Below, piece after piece: positions 1 through 8,534 of a stretch of DNA of 13,903 nucleotides; position 1 is the stretch's first letter, and each line of letters starts with the position of its first letter. The DNA lies in assembly GCA_030446945.1 (NCBI GenBank), contig JAUJMI010000044.1, positions 1 through 13,903 on the forward strand, read 5' to 3'. This DNA is from Longimicrobium sp. (lineage in GTDB: Bacteria; Gemmatimonadota; Gemmatimonadetes; Longimicrobiales; Longimicrobiaceae). The position numbers and the translations under genes were made by a program. The notes under the pieces were generated by a model. The model saw only the letters and a program-made list of their open reading frames with translations. It did not search any database and was not told where the DNA came from.

Positions 1-1775
1 ATGGCGGCCCAGGTGCGCATCGAGTACGACACCGAGGAGCCGGTGCTCGACCCCCAACGGTCGCCCACCGTCTTCAAGACCATCCGCATCCGCAAGGGCG
101 ACGTGGACGCGGCCATGGCGACGGCGGACCGGGTCGTGGAGGGGACGTACCGCACGGGCCACCAGGAGCACGTCTACATCGAGACCAACGGGGTGATCGC
201 CGTGCCCGAGGCGGACGGGATGACCATCCACGGTTCCATGCAGTGCCCGTACTACGTGCACAAGGCCATCAAGGCGCTCCTGCAGCTCTCCGACGACAGA
301 GTGCGCGTGGTACAGACGGAGACGGGCGGAGGGTTCGGGGGGAAGGAGGAGTATCCCAACATCCTGGCCGGGCATGCATCGCTGCTGGCGCGAAAGGCGG
401 GGCGGCCGGTGAAGATGGTGTACGACCGCGTGGAAGACATGATCGCCACCACCAAGCGCCATCCGTCCATCATCCGCCACCGCACGGGCGTGATGGACGA
501 CGGACGCCTGGTCGCGATGGAGATCGACGTGCTGATGGACGGCGGCGCGTACGTCACCCTCAGTCCCGTCGTCCTCTCGCGCGGGTGCATCCACGCGGCG
601 GGCCCGTACCGGTGCGAGAACACGCGCATCGACGGCCGTGCGGTGATGACGAACACGCCTCCCAACGGCGCCTTCCGCGGCTTCGGCGCCCCGCAGACGC
701 AGTTCGCGACCGAGGTGCACATGGACCGCATCGCCGAGGCGCTGGGGATGGACCCGGTGCGCCTCCGCGAGCTGAACGCCCTGCGCCCCGGCGACACCAG
801 CGCCACGGGGCAGGTCATGGGCGAGGACTGCAGTGCCCTGGAGTCGCTGAAGGCGGGGGTGGAGCGCTCCGATTACCACCGCAAGCGCGCCGAGTACGCG
901 GGGAGCAACAAAGGGATCGGCCTTTCCCTCTTCTTCCACGGCTCCGGCTTCACAGGGAGCGGCGAGATCTACCTGTCGTCCAAGGCGACGCTGGAGGCGA
1001 CGGAGACCGGTGCCCGCATCCGCGTGGCCAGCGTGGAGATGGGCCAGGGGACGCGCACCATGCACGCGCAGATCGTGGCGGACGCGCTCGGCATTCCGTA
1101 CGAGCAGGTGGAGATCGTGCAGCCGGACACGCACCAGGTGCCCGACAGCGGTCCCACCGTCGCGTCGCGCACCTGCATGGTGGTCGGCAAGATCCTGCAA
1201 AGGTGCGCGGAGGAGATGCGCGAGCGGATCGGCGACATGACGCCCGGCGAGTACGTCCGCGAGCACGGCCCGCTCTCCATCACCAAGCAGTTCCAGAAGC
1301 CGGACGAGATCTCCTGGGACGACACCGAGTACACCGGCGACGCCTACGCCGCGTACGGCTGGGGGTGCGACGTGGCCGAAGTGGAGCTGGACCCGGTCAC
1401 CTACGAGGTGAAGCCGCTGCGCATGACCATCGTCCACGAGATCGGCAAGGCGATCCACCCGTCGATGGTCGTGGGGCAGATCGAGGGGGGAACGGCGCAG
1501 GGGGTGGGGTGGGCGCTGAACGAGAACGTGGTGATGAAGGACGGCGGGATGGCGAATCCAACGCTCACCAACTACACCATCCCCACCACGCTGGACACGC
1601 CGCGCATGGACGTCGTCGTGCTGGAGAATCCGAGCGGGTACGGCCCCTTTGGCGCAAAGGGCGTGGGCGAGATGCCGATCGACGGGCCCGCCCCCGCGCT
1701 GGTGAACGCCATCCGCCACATCGGGCTGGACGTGCGGTCGATTCCCGCGATCCCGGAGAGCATCATGGAGGTGGC

Positions 1776-1791
<16 letters not shown>
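1..1791 (+). CDS. Molybdenum hydroxylase (xanthine dehydrogenase family), molybdopterin-binding large subunit, 5' partial
   Basis: This is the catalytic subunit of a molybdenum hydroxylase. In this family it holds the molybdopterin cofactor and hydroxylates N-heterocycles or aldehydes, passing electrons to the 2Fe-2S and FAD partners encoded just downstream. Visible motifs are TGGGFGGKEE (residues 108-117, cofactor contact), NGAFRGFGAPQ (with the active-site Arg), VEMGQGT, and GAKGVGE near the end, whose Glu557 matches the catalytic glutamate. Only 596 residues are present, against about 740-770 in the family. The protein opens at the end of the N-terminal hammerhead domain (AAQVRIEYD), so base 1 is probably an internal Met codon and the true start lies upstream of the window. 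It lacks the active-site loop typical of CO dehydrogenase CoxL. The substrate cannot be told from sequence; xanthine, another purine or an aldehyde are possible. The last 16 bases overlap the next gene. Confidence 0.95.
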
Positions 1792-2200
<409 letters not shown>

Positions 2201-2204
<4 letters not shown>

Positions 2205-3019
2205 GGACCGCGACCAACCCGCTCGACCTGCGCGACCCGCGCACGCTGGACGAGGCGCTCGCGATCCTCGCTGAGGACGGCCCGCGCACGCCCATCGCGG
2301 GGTGCACGGACGTCTTCGTGAACCTGCACTTCGGCACGACGCCGGCGCGGCGCTTCCTCAACCTGTGGGCGCTGGACGAGCTGCGCGGCATCACGGCGGG
2401 CGGCACGCTGCGCATCGGCGCGCTGACCACGTACACGCAGCTGATCCGCTCGGAAGCTGTGAACGACTGGCTCCCGGCGCTGGTGGCCGCCTCCCGTGAG
2501 GTGGGCGGCGCGCAAATCCAGAACCGCGGCACCCTGGCCGGCAACGTCGCCAACGGCTCGCCCGCCGGCGACTCGCTTCCCGTGCTCGCCGTCGCCGATG
2601 CCGTCATCGTGCTGCGCAGCGCGTCGGGCGAGCGGCGCGTCCCCATAACGGCGCTCTACACCGGCTACCGCGCCACCGTCATCCGCCCCGACGAGCTGAT
2701 CGTTGCCATCGAGGTCCCGCGCGTCGAGGGCCGGCAGTGGTTCCGAAAGGTGGGGACGCGCGCCGCGCAGGCCATCAGCAAGGTGGTGATGGCGGGCGTG
2801 CGCGGCCCCGAGCCACGCATCGCCTTCGGCAGCGTGGCCGCCACGGTCGTCCGTGCCCCCGCCACCGAGCGCGTCCTCGCCGCTGGCGGCTCAATCGACG
2901 ACGCGCGCCGCGCGCTTCAGAGCGAGATCCGCCCCATCGACGATGTGCGCTCCACCGCCGAGTACCGCCTGCGCGTCGCCGGCAACCTCCTCCGCCAATG
3001 GTGGGTGGAGAGCGCGTGA
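2201..3019 (+). CDS. Molybdenum hydroxylase, FAD-binding medium subunit
   Basis: This 272-residue protein is the FAD subunit of the same complex; in the family it takes electrons from the 2Fe-2S clusters and passes them to NAD+ or another acceptor. The two FAD-binding signatures are present: PIAGCTDVFVNLHFG (residues 31-45; the family more often has GGTD) and NRGTLAGNVANGSPAGD with SLPVL (residues 108-129). A CO-dehydrogenase flavoprotein C-terminal-type domain follows. The length is usual for this short version of the subunit (270-300). The ATG at 2201 overlaps the upstream stop (ATGA) and has no clear Shine-Dalgarno of its own, so initiation probably relies on ribosomes ending the previous gene. 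An in-frame extension upstream to 1883 is only the shadow of the small-subunit gene. No cofactor-insertion chaperone (XdhC type) follows within the window. Confidence 0.95.
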
Positions 3020-3024
3020 GGAGC

Positions 3025-3110
3025 GGCTCACAGACGCACAGAGATGCAGGAGAGAAGGGCAGAGGAAAGATGACTATGTTCCTGCCGCTGTGACTTCGCT
3101 GCTCCCCGCG
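3025..3110. repeat. Dispersed 'cacagag' intergenic repeat, copy 1 (degenerate)
   Basis: Just after the FAD-subunit stop the sequence GGCTCACAGACGCACAGAG resembles the reverse complement of the CTCTGTGTCTCTGTG...TGTGAGCC arm seen at 8874-8902. A purine-rich stretch (gagagaagggcagaggaaag) follows, and a poorly preserved right arm (ttcctgccgctgtgac) with a GCTGCTCCCCGCGTC tail. I read it as an eroded member of the family better preserved at 3990-4080, 8831-8945 and 13813-13903. No protein-coding role is visible. Confidence 0.5.
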
Positions 3111-3146
3111 TCGAATTCGAGAGGGACGCCAGCGCGTGACCGTAGC

Positions 3147-3184
3147 TTGTGTCACACGGCACCGTGACCATATTTGATGGTCAC
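3147..3184 (+). promoter_or_regulatory. Promoter and palindromic operator of the toxin-antitoxin pair
   Basis: A perfect 8-bp inverted repeat, GTGACCAT (3164-3171), ATTTG, ATGGTCAC (3177-3184), ends three bases before the Shine-Dalgarno of the antitoxin. A plausible sigma70 promoter overlaps it: TTGTGT (3147-3152), a 16-base spacer, and CATATT (3169-3174), which puts the transcript start near 3181. Antitoxins of the Phd/YefM family commonly repress their own operon by binding such palindromes. The hexamers are weak matches, so the palindrome is the stronger part of this call. Confidence 0.55.
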
Positions 3185-3196
3185 CAAGGAGGAAGT

Positions 3197-3514
3197 ATGT
3201 CGAAAACATCATCCAGTGGGTCTGGAGAACTGCCGTCTTCCGCAGAAGCAACATCGAGCACGATCGGTGGTCGTCGCCGGCACGTTCAGGCGGGGGAGTG
3301 CAAAGCCACCTGCCTGAAGCTGATGGACCAGGTGGAGGAGACGGGCGAGGAGATCATCATCACGAAGCGAAACCGTACCGTAGCGAAGCTTGGCCCGGTT
3401 CGAGGGGAAGCGTTGCGCCCGTTCGTCGGCCGGTCCCGTGGCGTGATTTCGGTGAGCCGTGACGACCTGATAGCTCCCGTCGGCGAGAATTGGGAGGTCG
3501 ATGCTGATCTCTGA
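3197..3514 (+). CDS. Phd/YefM-family type II antitoxin
   Basis: This 105-residue protein resembles Phd/YefM antitoxins, which bind and neutralise the partner toxin and repress their shared promoter. The core at residues 31-69 (QAGECKATCLKLMDQV, EETGEEIIITKRNRTVAKLGPV) matches the family pattern in which a short helix precedes the 'EIvITKrgkPVAkL' strand. The C-terminal tail ending GENWEVDADL is the usual toxin-binding region of Phd proteins paired with PIN toxins. The N-terminal 28 residues are Ser-rich and probably disordered. I chose the ATG at 3197 because a strong AAGGAGG sits four bases upstream; the frame is open further back to 3149 but has no such signal there. The stop overlaps the toxin start by 14 bases, which couples their translation. 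The module lies between unrelated genes, as mobile TA modules often do. Confidence 0.85.
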   Translation: MSKTSSSGSGELPSSAEATSSTIGGRRRHVQAGECKATCLKLMDQVEETGEEIIITKRNRTVAKLGPVRGEALRPFVGRSRGVISVSRDDLIAPVGENWEVDADL

Positions 3515-3932
3515 GCTCACGGAGACAGATCGGCTCGTCATGGACACACACATCTGGGTCTGGGCCACCGGTGAGTCAGGCGGACCAGGGCAGATCCCAA
3601 ACGCGGCGCTCGTGGCGATCGAAAGAGCCGCCGAGCGCCGCGACTTGTTCGTCTCCGCCGCCTCCATCTGGGAGATGGCCCTCAAGGCGGAGCGCGGAAG
3701 GGCCTCCGTGTCAGGCGATCTCCGCACCTGGGTGCAGGAGCAGAGACAGTATCCTGGCGTGCGCATGATGCCCATCGATGGTGCGTTCCGCATCGACATG
3801 AACGCCATCGAGGTCACCGACATCCCGGCGAGCGACCCCGTCCCGCGCCGGCGCCTGCGTGACCACCTGCGCAGCGACGGCGGCGATGCCGCGTGGCGTA
3901 CCGCGGCACGTCACCGGGAGAGATTGCTGTAG
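3501..3932 (+). CDS. VapC-like PIN-domain toxin, C-terminus probably frameshifted
   Basis: The N-terminal two thirds match PIN-domain (VapC) ribonuclease toxins: MDTHIWVW with Asp15, LFVSAASIWEMAL with Glu58, and PGVRMMPID. PIN toxins cleave RNA with a cluster of acidic residues. After SDPV (Asp112) this protein reads PRRRLRDHLRSDGG instead of the expected D-P-x-D-R-x-I-x-A-T helix, and the usual 'LVTxD' strand is absent. Shifting frame near 3850-3858 gives VTTCAATAA and then RGVPRHVTGRD, which looks like that missing helix and strand. A small deletion, perhaps two bases, is therefore likely, and the toxin is probably inactive or weakened. I chose the ATG at 3501 because GGGAGG lies three bases upstream and it overlaps the antitoxin stop by 14 bases; the ATG at 3540 (MDTHIW) is an alternative. 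The 143-residue length reflects the altered tail. Confidence 0.75.
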   Translation: MLISELTETDRLVMDTHIWVWATGESGGPGQIPNAALVAIERAAERRDLFVSAASIWEMALKAERGRASVSGDLRTWVQEQRQYPGVRMMPIDGAFRIDMNAIEVTDIPASDPVPRRRLRDHLRSDGGDAAWRTAARHRERLL

Positions 3933-3989
3933 ACGACACGGTCCACCTGGCGCTCGACCTCGTATTTGGGCGCTGATATCATCTAAGCC

Positions 3990-4080
3990 TCACATAGAGC
4001 CACAGAGAGAGAACACCAGCCGTTTCCTCTGTGGCTTGCAGTCTCCTCCGCGTCCCTTTGCGTGAAGCTGTTCGCCGCCG
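3990..4080. repeat. Dispersed 'cacagag' intergenic repeat, copy 2
   Basis: The sequence holds a perfect 10-bp inverted repeat, AGCCACAGAG (3998-4007) and CTCTGTGGCT (4027-4036), with a 19-base loop. A second module follows, CTCCTCCGCGTCCCTTTGCGTG, closely resembling CCTCCGCGTCTCCGCGTG beside the copy at 8831-8945. It lies between the toxin gene and the radical SAM gene. An open frame in phase with the radical SAM gene runs through it, but that stretch has no protein-like conservation and should not be taken as its N-terminus. Confidence 0.75.
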
Positions 4081-4150
4081 TTCTCCCCGACGCACGGACA
4101 CTTTCGACACGCAAAGGGGTACTCCGGAAGCACCCCGACCCCTTGCGCGC

Positions 4151-5209
4151 GTGAGCTCTGCACCGATCCAGATCCGCGGCCGCGGCGCGGCCGAGAACCC
4201 GCCGAACCGCTTCGAGCGCATCGAAGTGGTGGCGGACATGGACGCGTACGATCCGGACGAGCCCGGCCCGCGCACCGTCTTCCTGCGCGACCCCGCGCGG
4301 ACGCTGATCGTAAAGAACGACAGCCCGGACGTCAGCTTCGACTACGGCATCAACCCGTACCGCGGCTGCGAGCACGGGTGCGCGTACTGCTTCGCGCGCC
4401 CCACGCACGAGTACCTGGGTTTCTCCGCCGGGCTGGACTTCGAGACGCGTATCCTGGTCAAGGAGGACGCGCCCGAGATCCTGCGCCGTGAGCTCTCCGC
4501 GCGCGGCTGGAAGGGTGACGCGGTGGGTCTGAGCGGGGTCACCGATCCCTACCAGCCCGTCGAGCGCAAGCTGGGGCTGACCCGCCGCTGCGTCGAGGTG
4601 CTCGCCGAGTTCCGCAACCCCGTCGCCGTCATTACCAAGAGCCACACGGTCACGCGCGACGCGGACTTGTACGCGGAGCTCGCGCGCCACGACGCGGCAA
4701 AGGTCTTCATCTCCATCACCACCCTGGATCCCGAGCTGCAGCGGGTGATGGAGCCGCGCGCGTCCACGCCGGCGCGGCGGTTGGAGGCGATCGCCCAGCT
4801 GGCGGAGGCAGGGGTGCCGGCGGGGGTGCTGATCGGGCCGGTGATCCCCGGGCTCAATGACCACGAGATCCCCGCGATCCTGGCGGAGAGCGCCGGCGCG
4901 GGGGCAAGTTTCGCTACCTACGTCGCGCTGCGGCTGCCGCACGGGCTAAAGGAGCTTTTCACGAGCTGGCTGGAGCGCCATTATCCCGATCGCAGGGACA
5001 AAGTGCTGAACCGCATCCGCGAGATGCGCGGCGGCGAACTGTACGACTCGCGCTTCCACGCCCGCGGCCGGGGCGAGGGGGTGTACGCGGACCACCTGGA
5101 ATCGCTCTTTCGCGTCGCGCGGCGTAAGGCGGGGCTCCCGGAACGGTTCGAGCCCCTCTCGTCGGCGGCGTTCAGGAAGCCGGCGGGACCCCAGCTCGGC
5201 CTCTTCTGA
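4151..5209 (+). CDS. PA0069/Rv2578c-family radical SAM protein
   Basis: This 352-residue protein is a radical SAM enzyme of the group known as PA0069 or Rv2578c, distantly related to spore photoproduct lyase; its reaction is not established. The 4Fe-4S motif CxxxCxxC is present as RGCEHGCAYC (Cys73, Cys77, Cys80) after GINPY. Other family segments are IRGRGAAENPPNRFE at the N-terminus, GVTDPYQPVERK, ITKSHTVTRD, ISITTLDPEL, a conserved GPVIPGLND, and the C-terminal QLGLF. I chose GTG at 4151 because IRGRGA...NPPNRF is conserved in the family and begins a few residues later. The ATG at 4238 would lose it, and upstream in-frame codons lie in a repeat. No clear Shine-Dalgarno precedes the GTG, so the start is the weakest point. 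The stop lies 23 bases before the LuxR-type regulator, so the two may be co-transcribed. Confidence 0.9.
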   Translation: MSSAPIQIRGRGAAENPPNRFERIEVVADMDAYDPDEPGPRTVFLRDPARTLIVKNDSPDVSFDYGINPYRGCEHGCAYCFARPTHEYLGFSAGLDFETRILVKEDAPEILRRELSARGWKGDAVGLSGVTDPYQPVERKLGLTRRCVEVLAEFRNPVAVITKSHTVTRDADLYAELARHDAAKVFISITTLDPELQRVMEPRASTPARRLEAIAQLAEAGVPAGVLIGPVIPGLNDHEIPAILAESAGAGASFATYVALRLPHGLKELFTSWLERHYPDRRDKVLNRIREMRGGELYDSRFHARGRGEGVYADHLESLFRVARRKAGLPERFEPLSSAAFRKPAGPQLGLF

Positions 5210-5227
5210 CCACGATTCTGACCACGA
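5204..5227 (+). repeat. Tandem 12-bp duplication across the radical SAM stop codon
   Basis: TTCTGACCACGA occurs twice in direct succession (5204-5215 and 5216-5227). The first unit contains the TGA stop of the radical SAM gene, and the second fills most of the gap before the next start. It looks like a recent slippage duplication that duplicated the stop codon context and lengthened the spacer. Confidence 0.8.
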
Positions 5228-5232
5228 GCCCG

Positions 5233-8163
5233 ATGTCCTCCCCCCTCCCTCCCCTTCCGCTGGTGGGCCGCGAACCCGAGCTCGCGATGCTGCGCGAGCT
5301 GTTGGATTCGGCGGATGCGGGGCGCGGCGGGATGCTGGTGTTCTCGGGTGAGAGCGGGATTGGGAAGAGCCGGCTGCTGCGCGCGGCCGCCGAGGACGCG
5401 GAACGGCGTGCGTGGAGCGTGGCCGTGGGGCGCGCCTACCCCGTGGAGGCCGGCATCCCGTACGCTCCCGTCGCGGACCTCCTCCTCCCCATCGTCCGCG
5501 CGCTGTCCCCCGAGGCGCTGGCGACGCTCACGCGCGGCGGCGAGACGGAGCTGGCCTGGCTCATCCCCGCCCTCCAGCGCCCCGGCCCCGAGGCGCAGCC
5601 CGAGCTCAAGACGCGCCTCCTCTGGAGCTTCACCGAGTTCCTGGGACGGCTCGCCGCGCGCCGCCCGCTCCTCCTCCTGCTCGACGATCTGCAGTGGGCG
5701 GACGCGTCGTCGCTGGAGCTGCTGCACTTCGCCGCGCGACACCTGGGCGACAAGCGGATCGCGCTGCTGGCGTCGTACAACGACACGCAGGCCGCGGGAT
5801 GGCTGCGCGCCCTGGAGCAGTCGCGGGGGAACGCGCGCGTGCACCCGGTCGTCCCCCTGTCGCGCGAGGGGACGGGCGCGCTGGTGGGCGAGCTGTTCGG
5901 GGCGGACGAGGCGCTCGCGGAGCTGCTGTACCGGTGGACACGGGGGAATCCCTTCTTCCTGGAAGAGATCCTCAAGACGCTGGTGAAGTCCGGCCGGCTT
6001 GTGCTGCAGGACGGGCGCTGGAGGGGGTCGGAGCTCGAGGGGATCGAGCTGCCGCGCTCCATTCGCGAGGCCGTGCTGGAGCGCGTCGCCACACTGACGG
6101 CTGCCACGCGCGACGTGGCGGAGCTGCTGGCCGTGATCGGCACCAGCGCGCGCTACGACGAGCTGTGCGAGGTGTCTCAGTCCAGCGACGCGGAGCTGGT
6201 GGAGGCGCTGGAGGAGCTTCGCAGGCAGCGCGTGCTGGACGAGCGGCTGGAGGGGGCCGCCGTCGTCTACGACTTCACGCACCCCATGCTGCGCGAGACG
6301 CTGTACGGCGGGCTGGGCCTTGCGCGTGCCCGCCTCCTGCACGCGCGGGTGGCCGAGGCGCTGGAGGCGCTCCACGGGGCGGACACGCCGGAGCACGCGG
6401 GGCGCCTCGCCTACCACTTCGTCCGCTCCCACGCGCGAGACGCGGACAAGGCGGTGCGCTACCTGGCCGCGGCCGGGCGGGCGGCGCTGGCCCGCTACGC
6501 CAACCACGAGGCCGCCGACTACCTCAGCGCCGCCCTCGAACGATCCGCCAGCGCCGATGCGGGCCTGGTGGAGGACCTGGCCCGCGCACGGCAGCGGCTG
6601 GGCGACTTCGACGCGGCGGTGGAGCTGTGGACGCGCGCACGCGCCGCCGCCGCCGATGCGGGTGACGACGGGCGCTTGGGGGCGGCGGAGCGTCGGCTGG
6701 GGCTGATCCGCTATTGGGGCGGCCGCTATCCGGAGGCGTTGCGCCACTTCGACGCGGGTCTCGACGCAGCCCTCCGCGCCGGCGACGACGGGCTGCGCGC
6801 GCGGCTGCGCCTGGCGCGCGCGGAGTGCTTCATGGAGATGGGCAGCCCCCGGGAGGCGCGTGAAGAGGTGGAGGAGGCGCTCGAGATTGCCGAGCGGTTG
6901 GGCGAGCCGCCGCTGCTGGTGCGCGTGCACCTGATTCTCCTCCTGCTGCACACGTGGACGGGGACTCCGGGGCGGGCGCGCGCGCACGGAGAGCGGGCCC
7001 TGGCGCTGGCGGGCGAGGAGAGCGAGCCGGGGCTGCGCTGCATGGTGCACTGGGGGATGGGGATGCTGGCCGGCCTCACCGGCGACGCCCCCGCCATCCG
7101 CCACCACGTTGCCGAGTGCCAGCGCGTGGCCGACGAGATCCACTCCCCCATCCACCGAGTGCGGGCCGCGGAGCTGGCGGTGGAGCTGATGTCCAACACG
7201 GGCGAGTGGGATGCGGCGCTCGCCCTCGCCGAGCGGACCCTCGCGACCGCGCGCGCCCTGCGCCAGCGCACCATCCTCGCGCGGCTCCTGGTGTGGACGG
7301 GGCTGATCTACCTGGGGCGCGGCGACCTGGAGCGGGGGCGGCGCTACGTGGACGAGGCGTGGGAGCTCTCCGGCGCCGGGGACCCGGAGCACCCGCTGGA
7401 CGTGCACACCGTCGTGCCGGCGCACTGCGGTCTGGCGGCGTACCACGTCGCCGCGGGCGAGTTCGCCGAAGCGGTGCGCGTGGGGGAGCGCGGCCTCGCG
7501 GTGGCCGACCGCACGGGGTACACGGTGTGGGCGATGCACCGTGTCCTCCCCATCATGGCCGAGGCGTACCTGTCGATGGGAGACGTGGAGGGCGCCACCC
7601 GCATCGGTGCGCGTCTGCGCGAGGACGCGGGTCGGCTGGGGCACGACCTGGGGCTGGCGTGGGCGGATGCCTGCGAGGCCTTCCTCGTCTGGCTGCGCGG
7701 CGACATCGACGCGGGGATCGCCTGCCTGCGCGCCGCCGCCGAGCGGCTGGAGTCCGTCCCGGTGATCCCGGCGGCCGCGCGGCTGCGGCGCCACTTCGCC
7801 GCCCGCCTGCGCGACTCCGGCCGCCATGACGAGGCGCTGCAGGAGCTGCGGCGCGTGCACGACGTGTTCGTGCGGCTGGGGGCGGAGCGGGAGCTGGCGA
7901 AGACGCGCGAGCAGATCCGCGAGCTGGGCGCCCGCCCGCCCTCGCGCGGCGAGGGGGCGACCGGCGCCGCGGGCCTCACCGCCCGCGAGGCCGAGATCGC
8001 GCGCCTGGTGGCCGCGCGCAAGTCCAACAAGACGATCGCAAAGGTGCTGGACATTTCCCCTCGCACCGTCACCACGCACCTCTCCAACATCTTTCGCAAG
8101 CTGGAGATCGGCTCCCGCGGCGAGCTGGTGGACCTGGTGCGCGCGGGTGGGGTGCCGGAGTAG
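5233..8163 (+). CDS. Large ATP-binding LuxR-family (LAL/MalT-like) transcriptional regulator
   Basis: This 976-residue protein has the three-part layout of LAL/MalT-type activators. An N-terminal STAND/AAA-type NTPase follows VGRE (residues 11-14), with Walker A GESGIGKS (39-46) and Walker B LLLLLDDLQWAD (146-157). A middle region from about residue 370 to 890 is made of Ala/Leu/Glu/Arg-rich helical pairs, typical of TPR repeats that sense ligands or proteins. A C-terminal LuxR/GerE helix-turn-helix spans about residues 915-976 (LTAREAEIARLVA, then SPRTVTTHLSNIFRKL). Such proteins usually activate transcription when an inducer and ATP promote oligomerisation. I chose the ATG at 5233 because VGRE follows immediately as in relatives; no clear Shine-Dalgarno is seen. 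The nearly 3-kb frame is intact, which matters for judging the broken genes nearby. The target genes are unknown; the 23-base gap suggests co-transcription with the radical SAM gene. Confidence 0.93.
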   Translation: MSSPLPPLPLVGREPELAMLRELLDSADAGRGGMLVFSGESGIGKSRLLRAAAEDAERRAWSVAVGRAYPVEAGIPYAPVADLLLPIVRALSPEALATLTRGGETELAWLIPALQRPGPEAQPELKTRLLWSFTEFLGRLAARRPLLLLLDDLQWADASSLELLHFAARHLGDKRIALLASYNDTQAAGWLRALEQSRGNARVHPVVPLSREGTGALVGELFGADEALAELLYRWTRGNPFFLEEILKTLVKSGRLVLQDGRWRGSELEGIELPRSIREAVLERVATLTAATRDVAELLAVIGTSARYDELCEVSQSSDAELVEALEELRRQRVLDERLEGAAVVYDFTHPMLRETLYGGLGLARARLLHARVAEALEALHGADTPEHAGRLAYHFVRSHARDADKAVRYLAAAGRAALARYANHEAADYLSAALERSASADAGLVEDLARARQRLGDFDAAVELWTRARAAAADAGDDGRLGAAERRLGLIRYWGGRYPEALRHFDAGLDAALRAGDDGLRARLRLARAECFMEMGSPREAREEVEEALEIAERLGEPPLLVRVHLILLLLHTWTGTPGRARAHGERALALAGEESEPGLRCMVHWGMGMLAGLTGDAPAIRHHVAECQRVADEIHSPIHRVRAAELAVELMSNTGEWDAALALAERTLATARALRQRTILARLLVWTGLIYLGRGDLERGRRYVDEAWELSGAGDPEHPLDVHTVVPAHCGLAAYHVAAGEFAEAVRVGERGLAVADRTGYTVWAMHRVLPIMAEAYLSMGDVEGATRIGARLREDAGRLGHDLGLAWADACEAFLVWLRGDIDAGIACLRAAAERLESVPVIPAAARLRRHFAARLRDSGRHDEALQELRRVHDVFVRLGAERELAKTREQIRELGARPPSRGEGATGAAGLTAREAEIARLVAARKSNKTIAKVLDISPRTVTTHLSNIFRKLEIGSRGELVDLVRAGGVPE

Positions 8164-8236
8164 GGCCGCGGGCATCGCGGGCCCTCTCCCCGCCCGTTCC
8201 TCGCTGCCCCTCCCCCAAAACTGCTGGGGGAGGGGC
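8163..8236 (+). terminator. Tandem hairpins after the LuxR-type gene
   Basis: Two inverted repeats follow the stop codon. The first is GGGCCGCG (8163-8170) against CGCGGGCCC (8176-8184), with one bulged base. The second is a perfect 12-bp stem, GCCCCTCCCCCA (8206-8217) and TGGGGGAGGGGC (8225-8236), with a 7-base loop. Neither has a U-tract, so they may be attenuating or RNA-stabilising structures or a dispersed palindrome and not a classic intrinsic terminator. The position just after a long gene supports a 3'-end role. Confidence 0.5.
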
Positions 8237-8534
8237 GCACGCATCCATCTGCTTGGATCGCACAGGTCACGTAGCGGCGGCCAAGCCTGACCGAACGGGC
8301 TCACGAACACGGGATGTTCCGGCGCGTACCGGATAACCGGCTTCCTTCGCTCCGCGCCGTAGGCCGGCGCGATCGCCGGATGAGGCGGCGGCGCTACGCC
8401 CAGGAAATGTGTCGAGACTCGCGACGTCCGGGCCGGATGCAGCCGCCTTCCCGTGGTTCCAGCCCGGGGCCCCGGCGGCGACCCGCCGCCGCACCTTATT
8501 TCCGCCCCGCCCCAAACCCGGCCTCGGCCGCGGC
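8237..8534. other. Non-coding gap with a REP-like hairpin
   Basis: Together with the hairpins before it, this makes about 370 bases with no convincing gene. Open frames here lack ribosome sites and protein-like composition. The one clear structure is at 8355-8398: CGCCGTAG, then CCGGCG (8364-8369), CGAT, CGCCGG (8374-8379), then GAGGCGGCGGCGCTACG. It forms an inner perfect 6-bp stem inside imperfect outer CGTAG/CTACG arms. It recalls the REP/BIME palindromes of enterobacteria in form only. Beyond this I see nothing. Confidence 0.45.

Noticed and set aside
1..3. ATG at base 1 as the true start of the large hydroxylase subunit
   Set aside because: The protein would lack most of the N-terminal hammerhead domain that all relatives have; the codon is most likely an internal Met at the window edge.
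4031..4150. A longer N-terminus of the radical SAM protein from an upstream start
   Set aside because: These codons lie in a dispersed repeat and read as Arg-rich non-conserved sequence; the family-conserved part begins just after the GTG at 4151.
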